This document shows positions 10,635 to 17,315 of a stretch of DNA of 20,344 bases, in pieces. This stretch comes from CAYLLT01 sp964591605 (GTDB taxonomy: Bacteria > Planctomycetota > Phycisphaerae > UBA1845 > PWPN01). Both the position numbers and the translations under genes were made by a program. Location: assembly GCA_964591605.1 (NCBI GenBank), contig CAZQEN010000109.1, forward strand, positions 1-20,344, given 5' to 3'. Numbering within the stretch: the stretch's first letter is position 1; each line of letters opens with the position of its first letter. The notes under the pieces are model-generated. The model made no database searches. It was given only the letters and a program-made list of their open reading frames with translations, and had not been told where the DNA came from.

Positions 10635-10692
10635 GAACTTGCGCTCGATCTGCCTGCGCGGAACCTCCGTCTCAGGGCGCACGGCGGGAATG

Positions 10693-10720
10693 ATTATATG
10701 GCGCGGGCCCGGGGTGTCAA
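10693..10720 (-). promoter_or_regulatory. Consensus sigma70 promoter for the ABC ATPase gene
   Basis: On the minus strand TTGACA (10715-10720) is followed by a 16-bp GC-rich spacer and TATAAT (10693-10698). Both hexamers match the consensus exactly. The transcript would begin near 10686, giving about 50 bases of leader before ATG 10634. Confidence 0.8.
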
Positions 10721-10934
10721 TGCGCGGCCTTACAGTATTGCTTCAATTGGCCCGTGACACGACTTGGCAGGATGGAATGCAGCAACCATACAGAACCCGG
10801 AGTCCCGACCTACGACCGGAGGCTGTGCGTCCATCCGTTCGAGGGTCGGACCCGGTCGCCGACGCTCCGCGTCTTGATCAAGGCTCCGCCCATCGTGTCA
10901 CGGCCGCCAGGCAGAGCTTCGGATTACAGTGGTA

Positions 10935-10962
10935 TTGACATCGGCTCCCAGACAGGTAAAGT
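10935..10962 (+). promoter_or_regulatory. Probable sigma70 promoter of the first PEP-CTERM gene
   Basis: A perfect TTGACA (10935-10940) is followed after 16 bp by TAAAGT (10957-10962), which matches 4 of 6 consensus positions. The ATG lies about 55 bp further on. Confidence 0.5.
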
Positions 10963-11023
10963 AGGCAAACCCTTTGGGGGGCGTAATCGGGCGATTCCTC
11001 TAACAAACTGTGAAGGGAGAGAA

Positions 11024-11683
11024 ATGTCGTACGTGACGACCCATCGTCTGTGCCTGGTCACCATCTGTTGCCTGGCGGCTGCAGCCCATCGGCCGGCCGA
11101 GGCCGCCGTTCAGCAGTTCTACACAGACCGGGCGGCCTTCCTGGCTGCCGCTGCCGGAAATCCGACCGCGTCGGAAGACTTCAATACCGCCCAGCTCGGG
11201 CTGATTCCCGCCGTCGGACTTCCGCTGCCCGCGTTCTCGGTTGTCCCGCTCTACGCCAACACGAACCAGCTCTGGGTTGATTCGGGCGCGGGCAGCCTGG
11301 ACGTGGATGGAACCAACTACCTGTACGCCGACGTGCGCCCGGCTTCGGCGACGATCTTCCAGTTCGAGCTGCAGTTCGCGCAGCCGGTCTCGGGGTTCGG
11401 CGCGGACTTCTTCAACGCCTACAGCTCCGCCGGCGTCGCACTGCGCGATCAGAACAACAACCTGCTGGCGGACTTCGCGGTGAACTGGAACCCGATCGGG
11501 ACGGGCTTCTTCGGTTTCACGCTGACCGAGCCGATCACCAAACTGCGTTTCCGTGAGGGCAGCGGGACCTTCGGCGTAGTCGAAACGTTCGGGATGGACA
11601 ACGTGGTGCTGGCGGTCCCCGAGCCGTCGACGCTGCTCCTGCTGGGGGCGATCGCGACCATCCGTCGGCACCGGCGCTTCTGA
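11024..11683 (+). CDS. PEP-CTERM sorting-domain secreted protein 1
   Basis: The 219-residue product has a signal peptide (about 1-28, ending near PAEA), a beta-rich mature domain and a C-terminal PEP-CTERM tail. The tail has VPEP at 198-201, a short hydrophobic stretch (LLLLGAIATI) and a basic end (RRHRRF). PEP-CTERM tails are recognised by an exosortase, which processes the protein at the membrane; such proteins are usually surface or matrix proteins. The domain begins with a FYTDRAAFLAAAAGN segment and later has FAQPVSGFGADFFNAY, both typical in style of PEP-CTERM families. ATG 11024 is preceded by AGGGAGAGAA and starts just before the signal peptide. Ligand and function are unknown. Confidence 0.88.
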   Translation: MSYVTTHRLCLVTICCLAAAAHRPAEAAVQQFYTDRAAFLAAAAGNPTASEDFNTAQLGLIPAVGLPLPAFSVVPLYANTNQLWVDSGAGSLDVDGTNYLYADVRPASATIFQFELQFAQPVSGFGADFFNAYSSAGVALRDQNNNLLADFAVNWNPIGTGFFGFTLTEPITKLRFREGSGTFGVVETFGMDNVVLAVPEPSTLLLLGAIATIRRHRRF

Positions 11684-11703
11684 CGGCGTGTATGAAAAGG
11701 GTG

Positions 11704-11783
11704 CCCCATCCCGTCGCGCAGCGCGGGATGGGGGACTGGTGGGACTGGAGTCCACCGGTTTCGTCTGTCCCCCACTCCGTCCT
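11704..11783. repeat. Cluster of strong hairpins downstream of PEP-CTERM gene 1
   Basis: CCCCATCCCG (11704-11713) pairs exactly with CGGGATGGGG (11724-11733) around a 10-base loop. It is followed by ACTGGTGG/CCACCGGT arms with one G-T pair, and by a CCGTCC-TTC-GGAACGG stem near 11770-11783. No T-run follows, so it is not a standard intrinsic terminator. It could protect the 3' end of the upstream mRNA or be a REP-like element. Confidence 0.55.
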
Positions 11784-11833
11784 TCGGAACGGGGTCCCTG
11801 TGTCCACCGATCCTGAATTCTGCAAAGTTTTGG

Positions 11834-11863
11834 TTGACGGCCACCCGCGGCAGGCTGTATATT
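11834..11863 (+). promoter_or_regulatory. Probable sigma70 promoter of PEP-CTERM gene 2
   Basis: TTGACG (11834-11839) and TATATT (11858-11863) are separated by 18 bp. Each matches 5 of 6 consensus bases. Transcription would begin near 11870, at the tandem repeat. Confidence 0.6.
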
Positions 11864-11870
11864 ATCAGTC

Positions 11871-11890
11871 GTTCGGGTCTGTTCGGGTCT
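11871..11890 (+). repeat. Perfect tandem 10-bp repeat at the predicted transcription start
   Basis: GTTCGGGTCT occurs twice in direct succession, one helical turn apart, just downstream of the -10 box of PEP-CTERM gene 2. The placement suits an operator, but chance slippage is also possible. Confidence 0.6.
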
Positions 11891-12011
11891 CAGGCGGTTA
11901 CAGCCTGCCGAGAAAAGTTCATCTGACGTGCTGATCGCTTTTGCGCTGGCCGGTCCGCGGGCGCAATGTGGCGCATGTTTGCAGGAACACGCTCAAGAGG
12001 AGGGGTGAAAA

Positions 12012-12629
12012 GTGACCAGGATGACCCCTGCAGGATGCTCCCGGTTGATCGCGGTCGCGTCGATGCTCATCGGTGCGGCCTCCAGCGCTCACGCGGGGAT
12101 TCTGAACGGCCATGCCGCCGCTTTTGGCGGTGTCACCGGTACCGTTCCATTCAACAACGGCGTTGGGCTCAGCGGGACAATCGACTACGCGGTTTTCACC
12201 GCTCCCAATTTCAACGCCAACTTCGGCGGTCTGGGTTACGTTCCGGGCGATGCCCTGGTGTACACGTATCAGGTCAATGTGTCGGGCAGTCTCGCCGTGA
12301 CCGCCGAAATCGTGGGCGTCTCGAATCCCGCCAATACGATCGGCACGTTTGATATCGGCGATGTCGATGCCTCGTCGGCTTCATTTACACCGAATGCTCG
12401 ATGGTTGTTCGCGCCGGGGATCCCGACAGGCATGACCTCCTGGGGTCTGGCGTTCTCATCGTTCAACCTTCCGATTGTTGGTGCCGCACTGACGGTGGAT
12501 GGCGGAACGCAGGCTCTTGTGGCTGGAGTGCCGACGCCCGGCCCGGTGCCTTCTCCTGAGCCCGCCTCGCTGTTGCTGGTCGCCTCCGGTCTGGCGGCGG
12601 GTTGTGTGTTGAGACCTCGGCGTCGATGA
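12012..12629 (+). CDS. PEP-CTERM sorting-domain secreted protein 2
   Basis: The 205-residue product has a signal peptide with likely cleavage after AHA (about residue 28), a beta-rich mature part, and a C-terminal SPEPAS motif (181-186) with a hydrophobic stretch and an RPRRR end. This is the exosortase sorting signal. GTG 12012 is chosen because AGGAGGGG lies about 8 bases upstream. The mature part shares spaced motifs with the next protein: an x-D-Y/W-A-x-F strand, PGD/E followed by VYxYQ, and a late W-x-F-A segment. I therefore take the two as paralogues. It has its own promoter about 150 bp upstream. Function is unknown; it probably lies on the cell surface or in the extracellular matrix. 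Confidence 0.88.
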   Translation: MTRMTPAGCSRLIAVASMLIGAASSAHAGILNGHAAAFGGVTGTVPFNNGVGLSGTIDYAVFTAPNFNANFGGLGYVPGDALVYTYQVNVSGSLAVTAEIVGVSNPANTIGTFDIGDVDASSASFTPNARWLFAPGIPTGMTSWGLAFSSFNLPIVGAALTVDGGTQALVAGVPTPGPVPSPEPASLLLVASGLAAGCVLRPRRR

Positions 12630-12721
12630 CGAGTCGGTTTCCACCGCAACGATCGATGCCATCGCGTATACGTCTGTTGCCGGGTATGATGATGTACCAC
12701 AAGGTGGAAGGGAGTGAAGAG

Positions 12722-13432
12722 ATGGTGCTCATGCACGTTCGTCATGTTCAGCGGACCCTGTTGATCGTTGTTGGGCTGGCCCTCGCGCTGGGCACGTCGC
12801 CGGCCAGCGCCGGCCCGTTGGCGACGACGAACTTCGCGTTGAATGATGGCTTCGGGCCCGACGCTGGACGCTGGCACGGCAGCGTCCTTGTTTCCGGCGC
12901 GGCGTTCGGAGACACCTTGATTGCCGAAGTCGACTGGGCGGCTTTTCATCATGGAGATTTTCAGCTCTACCTGAACAGCCAGGGCATCGCTCAAGTTGAT
13001 CCATCCGCCCCCGGAGAGGTCGTCTACGCCTATCAGATTGCCACTGTCACAACCGCCTCGCCCGGCATCGATACCCTGTCGGTGGGCGTCGATGCAACGG
13101 ACGGCCGCGGTACCGTATCAGCTCCGAGCTTTGTTCCGACGGGAGCGGGAACGGCCAAGGCTCCCACCGGCGGTGGAGACAGCACGACCTCCATGGCGTG
13201 GTTCTTTGCCGGCGCCGAACTTCACCCCGGCGACACCAGCGACCTGCTGATCTTCACGAGTCCCTTCCTTCCCGAGTTTGGTTTTCTGCAGGTCAACTCG
13301 GGCCTGGCCGGACCACCCGTTTCGCCATTGGTGGCCAGCATCGGAGACAGGCCCGTCCCCGAACCGTCATCCCTGGCGCTGGGACTGCTCGCTTGCCTCG
13401 GGCTGCGCTTCCGAGCACGCAAGCCTCGTTGA
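12722..13432 (+). CDS. PEP-CTERM sorting-domain secreted protein 3
   Basis: The 236-residue product has a signal peptide (about 1-30, LLIVVGLALALGTSPASAG), a beta-rich mature domain and a VPEP motif at 212-215. A hydrophobic stretch and a basic RFRARKPR end follow. ATG 12722 is preceded by AGGGAG at 7 bases; the frame open back to 12602 overlaps the previous gene and is rejected. It appears paralogous to protein 2 (GEVVYAYQIATV against DALVYTYQVNVS). It follows gene 2 by 92 bp with no clear promoter or terminator between, so the two may be cotranscribed. Role unknown, probably cell-surface. Confidence 0.88.
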   Translation: MVLMHVRHVQRTLLIVVGLALALGTSPASAGPLATTNFALNDGFGPDAGRWHGSVLVSGAAFGDTLIAEVDWAAFHHGDFQLYLNSQGIAQVDPSAPGEVVYAYQIATVTTASPGIDTLSVGVDATDGRGTVSAPSFVPTGAGTAKAPTGGGDSTTSMAWFFAGAELHPGDTSDLLIFTSPFLPEFGFLQVNSGLAGPPVSPLVASIGDRPVPEPSSLALGLLACLGLRFRARKPR

Positions 13433-13505
13433 TTCCAAACCGCACGGCCAGACGCGGGCGGGGGTGGGTAGACGCCGCGGATGAGGCCCGGCATGATGAT
13501 GGCCC

Positions 13506-14822
13506 ATGGAACGGCTCCAGCCGGCCGTCGGGCTGGCGGTCATGATCGGGCTGCTGTATGCGTTCAGCTCGAACCGCGCGGCGGTCCGCTGGCGGGTGGT
13601 GGTCTGGGGGCTGGGGCTGCAGGTGCTCTTCGCCCTGTTCGTGCTGCGTACGCCCTTCGGCGCGGCGATCTTCGAGGCGATCAATAACGGCTTCGTCGCA
13701 GTGATTCAGGCCGCCGAGGAGGGCGGGCGGTTCGTCTTCGGCGCGCTGGGTGGGGCCAGGGCCGTGCCCGTCGGCCACCTGGAGAAAGAGACGTTCCGGG
13801 CCGACGGCACACTTGTCGCCCAGACCGGCTACATCTTTGCCTTCCGCGTGCTTCCTTCCATCATCTTCTTCTCGGCGCTGATGGCGATCGGCTATCACGT
13901 GGGGCTCATGCAGCTCGTGGTGCGGGCGTTCGCGCGGGTCATGCGGTGGTCGATGAAGACCAGCGGCGCGGAGACCATGTCGAACGCGGCCAACATCTTC
14001 GTCGGCCAGACCGAAGCGCCGCTGATGGTCCGGCCGTTCATCAATCGCATGACCCGCTCCGAGCTGATGGCGATCATGGTGGGCGGCTTTGCGAACACGG
14101 CCGGCGGCGTTCTGCTGGCGTACATCAGCATGCTGCGTGACCTCGTGCCCGGGATCGGCGCGCACCTGCTGACCAGCAGCATCCTGACGGCGCCCGCCTC
14201 GCTGATGATGGCCAAGCTGGCCATGCCCGAGACGGACGAGCCGCTGACCGCGGGCGACCTGAAAATCGAGCTGCCGAGAATCGACACGAACGTGGTGGAC
14301 GCGGCGACGCGCGGCACGTCGGAAGGGCTGACGCTTGCCCTGAACGTCGGGGCGATGCTGATCTCGTTCATCGCCCTGGTCGCGCTGTTTGATGCGGTTC
14401 TCGGGGCGGTGAGCGTTCACCTGTTCCGGGTCACGACCCCCTGGAGCCTGGCATTGCTCTTTGGAAAGCTGTTCTGGCCGGTCGCGTGGCTGCTGGGCGT
14501 GCCGGCGCCCGACTGCGGGGCCGTCGGGCAGCTCCTGGGCATCAAGACGTTCCTCAACGAGTTCGTCGCCTACGGCCAGCTCGCCGGCATGAAGGACCTG
14601 CAGCCGCGGTCATATCTCATCGCCTCCTACGCCCTCTGCGGATTCGCCAACATCGGCTCGATCGGGATTCAGCTCGGCGGGATCGGCGTGCTGGCGCCCG
14701 AGCGGCGGCATGATCTGGCCCGCCTGGGCCTTCCGGCGATGATCATCGGCTCGTGCGCGACGTTCTCGGCCGCCTGCGTGGTGGCGATGCTCACCAGCGA
14801 CGCATCGCTGGCGCCGCGGTGA
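13506..14822 (+). CDS. nupC: CNT-family concentrative nucleoside transporter
   Basis: This 438-residue multi-helix membrane protein matches the concentrative nucleoside transporter family (NupC), which imports nucleosides with H+ or Na+. Family motifs are clear: GQTEAP at 167-172 followed by LMVRPF, GIKTFLNEFVAY at about 345-356, and SYALCGFANIGSIGI at about 374-388. The N-terminal helices, the gate and core domains and the length (about 400-430 usual) fit a complete protein. An insert of about 20 residues (HLEKETFRADG, 91-101 and around) separates early helices, as in some bacterial members. ATG 13506 has only a weak ribosome binding site; other nearby ATGs are out of frame. Its stop lies 7 bp from the stop of the convergent PDZ gene. 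Substrate preference and coupling ion cannot be read with certainty. Confidence 0.93.
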   Translation: MERLQPAVGLAVMIGLLYAFSSNRAAVRWRVVVWGLGLQVLFALFVLRTPFGAAIFEAINNGFVAVIQAAEEGGRFVFGALGGARAVPVGHLEKETFRADGTLVAQTGYIFAFRVLPSIIFFSALMAIGYHVGLMQLVVRAFARVMRWSMKTSGAETMSNAANIFVGQTEAPLMVRPFINRMTRSELMAIMVGGFANTAGGVLLAYISMLRDLVPGIGAHLLTSSILTAPASLMMAKLAMPETDEPLTAGDLKIELPRIDTNVVDAATRGTSEGLTLALNVGAMLISFIALVALFDAVLGAVSVHLFRVTTPWSLALLFGKLFWPVAWLLGVPAPDCGAVGQLLGIKTFLNEFVAYGQLAGMKDLQPRSYLIASYALCGFANIGSIGIQLGGIGVLAPERRHDLARLGLPAMIIGSCATFSAACVVAMLTSDASLAPR

Positions 14823-14829
14823 CGCGGTT

Positions 14830-15879
14830 TTATGGAAGCAATGTGCTCTCAGGGCCCACCCGCGGCGCGGGCGGGGCGCCGAAAGCAACCCGGATGGTGC
14901 CAGGTTCGGAGGCCCGGTCGGGCAGGTCGCCGCCCTGATCCAGCCACCAGGTGATGAATCGGGTCCGGGCCTCGGCCAGGTCTTTGGGATCCATGATGTA
15001 CTCGGGCGGGCGGTAGCCGAGCTTGACCTTCAGGGTGAGCACGTCGGATCGCACCACTTCGAGCCTGATCTGGGTCCCCGGTGTGAGGCCGCGCAGGATG
15101 CCCTCAATCTGGTTGGGTCCGTAGGGCCCCAGCGCCGCACCTTCGACGCTCCGGATGATGTCGTTGGGCCTCAGGCCCGCAGCCATCGCGGGTGACCGGT
15201 CCTCCACATCCGCCACCCACAGCCCCTGGGCGGGAACATCCTGCGTCATGGCCGACGTGCGGGCGCCTGAGAGCAGCCGGGTCGGGTCGGGTCCCACCGG
15301 AACACGCAGGGTGACGGCTTTGCTCGCCCGAAGCACCCCCAGCGTCACCACCGTGCCCGGCGAATGGCTGCTGACCTTCTGCACGAAGCTGGCCGTCGTG
15401 GGGTCTTCGGGCAACGGCTGCTGGTTCAGGGTGATGATGACGTCGGAATCCTTGAGGCCCGCCCGTTCCGCGGCGAAACCGGTCTTGACCTTCTTGACCA
15501 CGACCCCGCGTGTGAGCTTGCCCGTCGTGGGATCGACCAGTTCGGCGATCACCTGTGGAAAGACCTCGACGCCCATGAAGCCGTTGCGCCCGACGATCTG
15601 ATCCCGATGGAACACGAACTCGATGACGTAACGGATGCGGCGCTTGGGCTCGAAGCGGGTCTCGGCGCGGTATCGCCGCACAAGCAGGGGCAGATCCGAC
15701 TCGTCCAGTTCACAGAGCTGCTGGGTCGCCTCCTCGCGGACGGCATAGCGGGGGTGGGCGAGCTGGTCGATCCACTGGTCGATCTGGCCGGGCGCGGGGC
15801 GCGCAGACTCGGCAGCCGGCCGCGTCGCCGGTGCCTGCGCCAGGAGCGCCCATCCGATCATGAAAGCCACTGCCCGCAT
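14830..15879 (-). CDS. Secreted two-PDZ-domain protein with HEAT-like N-terminus
   Basis: The 349-residue product begins with a short signal peptide (AFMIGWALLAQA). A HEAT-like helical repeat follows at about 35-70 (LAHPRYAVREEATQQL). Two PDZ domains come next: PDZ1 at about 100-193 with FMGVEV, the VKTGFAAERAGLKDSDVI pattern and a VTLGVLRASKAVTL strand; PDZ2 at about 205-288 with DRSPAMAAGLRPNDII. No serine protease domain is present, unlike HtrA/DegP, so it is probably a periplasmic binder or adaptor rather than a protease. It lies 78 bp after the phosphotransferase gene on the same strand and may be cotranscribed. ATG 15879 is used; the second methionine (residue 7) is an alternative. Targets are unknown. 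Confidence 0.82.
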   Translation of the reverse strand: MRAVAFMIGWALLAQAPATRPAAESARPAPGQIDQWIDQLAHPRYAVREEATQQLCELDESDLPLLVRRYRAETRFEPKRRIRYVIEFVFHRDQIVGRNGFMGVEVFPQVIAELVDPTTGKLTRGVVVKKVKTGFAAERAGLKDSDVIITLNQQPLPEDPTTASFVQKVSSHSPGTVVTLGVLRASKAVTLRVPVGPDPTRLLSGARTSAMTQDVPAQGLWVADVEDRSPAMAAGLRPNDIIRSVEGAALGPYGPNQIEGILRGLTPGTQIRLEVVRSDVLTLKVKLGYRPPEYIMDPKDLAEARTRFITWWLDQGGDLPDRASEPGTIRVAFGAPPAPRVGPESTLLP

Positions 15880-15957
15880 GGAAACCGTTGCCCGAACGTC
15901 CCTCGACTCGACCGCCTTAGGCCCCCGAGGTTCCAGTTCAGAAAGGGCGGCCCGCCG

Positions 15958-17001
15958 TCAGCTCTGCAGGGAAAGGACCCGATCTCCGTTATGCTCCAGC
16001 CATCGGACCTTCCGGTCGATCATCTGCAGAAATCGGAAGCCCTCCATCCGCCCGAACGAACCCGTCGCCGCGATCGGCAACACCGCCTCCGCGATGAGTG
16101 CTTCGATCATCAGCGGGCCGAGCACCCGAAGCTGCTCGGCCGGCGGCGTCTGCTCACTATCATACCCGGAAAGGAACGCCCGGAGGCGCACCTCGTCCAA
16201 TTCCGCCGGCCACTGCCGCGGATCGATCGGCCCCCCCAGGATCGAGAATTGCAGGCCCCCGTTGGCCACGTCCGTCATCGGCGGCAGCAGGCGCAGCGAG
16301 TCGTAATCGATGACCGCGGACACCCGGCCGCCCCGAAACAGCATGTTCCCCGGGTGCCAGTCAGCATGGACGAGCTGGACGGGCCACTCGTAATAGCCGG
16401 CCTCGTTCACCCGCTCGGCCGCCGCCTCATACGCGTCGTACAGCGACGAGACGGTGGACAGCAGGACGGATTCCTTGCCCACCACGCTGTCGTCCTTGCC
16501 GATGCTGGCGGGGATGCTGCTGAGGTTGGTGCGGACGGCGTTGGCGTCGTGATAGCCGCGGCGAGACGGCTCCCACTCGAGCCGATAATCCTTCAGGTAG
16601 CGATGAAACAGGCCCAGCACCCGGCCGGCATCCTGCGTCGTATGGATCGACTGGTCGTAGCTGCCGCCTTCGACGTATTCGAACATCTCATAGATCTGCC
16701 CGTCGAGCATGACGGTGGTCTCTACCCCGTCGCGGGTGGGGACGAGGCGCGGCAGGGGGAAGTCCAGGCCGGCCAGGTACTGCTGCACCCGGTGGGCGGA
16801 CGCGACTTTCACGGGATGGTCGCGCCCTTTGGCCCGCCGCTTGAGCAGGAAGCGCCCCCGGTCCGAGGTGATGAGCACTTTCGGCGAACGGCGGGAACCC
16901 TTGAGCTGGCGGTCGATGCGGTGGATGGCGCCAATCTCAAAGTGCTCCAGAACCGTCGGGAGTTCATGGGGCTGAAAGTCCGCACGCAACCGGCTGGGCA
17001 C
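15958..17001 (-). CDS. APH-fold phosphotransferase, small-molecule kinase-like
   Basis: The 347-residue product matches the aminoglycoside phosphotransferase/homoserine kinase II-like (CotS/HSK2) superfamily. The catalytic Brenner motif is HADWHPGN at 212-219 and the metal-binding motif is IDYD at 231-234. Lys54 in GRFLLKRR fits the ATP-binding lysine, and YEMFEYVEGG (about 104-113) fits the hinge. Such enzymes phosphorylate hydroxyl groups of small molecules, sugars or amino acids; the substrate cannot be told here. The start is GTG 17001, with a weak GGAAG about 8 bases upstream. It transcribes toward the PDZ gene and away from the Ig-repeat lipoprotein. It is not evidence of antibiotic resistance. 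Confidence 0.87.
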   Translation of the reverse strand: MPSRLRADFQPHELPTVLEHFEIGAIHRIDRQLKGSRRSPKVLITSDRGRFLLKRRAKGRDHPVKVASAHRVQQYLAGLDFPLPRLVPTRDGVETTVMLDGQIYEMFEYVEGGSYDQSIHTTQDAGRVLGLFHRYLKDYRLEWEPSRRGYHDANAVRTNLSSIPASIGKDDSVVGKESVLLSTVSSLYDAYEAAAERVNEAGYYEWPVQLVHADWHPGNMLFRGGRVSAVIDYDSLRLLPPMTDVANGGLQFSILGGPIDPRQWPAELDEVRLRAFLSGYDSEQTPPAEQLRVLGPLMIEALIAEAVLPIAATGSFGRMEGFRFLQMIDRKVRWLEHNGDRVLSLQS

Positions 17002-17315
17002 AGGACACTTCCGGAAAAGGTGGGCCGGCCAACGCCGGTCCCAGGGTCGGGGCTGCCGGCTCTATGTTAGCCTTGCCCGCGCAGGACCTGCAACCCATCG
17101 GCCCGGTGACGCATCCAACCGGTGTCTGTCACCGCTCGGGCGGGTGGCGCGGGCACACGAGACCCCTGTCGGCAGCCTGCGGGTGTTCCAGAAACGCCTT
17201 CCACTGCAGAGCCCGTGGCGAGAGTGCCGAAGATGCACCATCGGGCTGTTTTTCGCAGAGATTCCTCGTTCACCCAGTCCGCCGCCTCCTTCGGCGGCAT
17301 CGGGGGCCTGCCGTC
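17002..17315. other. Divergent intergenic region
   Basis: These 314 bp separate the minus-strand phosphotransferase from the plus-strand Ig-repeat lipoprotein. The frame of the latter stays open back to 17064, but the extension is not signal-peptide-like. A weak minus-strand promoter candidate (TAACAT at 17064-17069, TTGCAG at 17088-17093, 18-bp spacing) is too poor to call. A 6-bp hairpin (GCCGCC/GGCGGC, 17281-17298) lies just before the next start. Nothing else is recognised. Confidence 0.5.

Larger units (their letters stand above)
10635..11023. other. Divergent intergenic region
   Basis: These 389 bp separate the minus-strand ABC ATPase from the plus-strand PEP-CTERM gene. They hold a promoter for each direction and a perfect 11-bp inverted repeat with distant arms (10752-10762 and 10893-10903). 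The plus-strand frame of the PEP-CTERM gene stays open back to 10754, but the extension is unlike the family and lies upstream of the strong start at 11024. No gene is seen. Confidence 0.6.
11684..12011. other. Structured intergenic region between PEP-CTERM genes 1 and 2
   Basis: These 328 bp hold no credible gene. The first 100 bp contain consecutive hairpins, and the second half contains a promoter, a tandem 10-bp repeat and a ribosome binding site for the next gene. A small hairpin, CAGGC/GCCTG, lies at about 11891-11907. Confidence 0.6.

Noticed and set aside
10754..11023. Longer start for PEP-CTERM protein 1
   Set aside because: The extension lies upstream of a good promoter and ribosome binding site and would bury the signal peptide.
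13293..14420. 375-codon minus-strand frame opposite the nucleoside transporter
   Set aside because: Its translation is His/Arg/Asp-rich shadow sequence, and the plus strand has clear CNT motifs.
15958..17001. Antibiotic-resistance aminoglycoside phosphotransferase
   Set aside because: Only the general APH fold motifs are present. The superfamily is broad and the context gives no sign of resistance or mobility.
17064..17315. Longer start for the Ig-repeat lipoprotein
   Set aside because: It would place over 80 residues of Arg/Cys/Ser-rich sequence before the lipoprotein signal.
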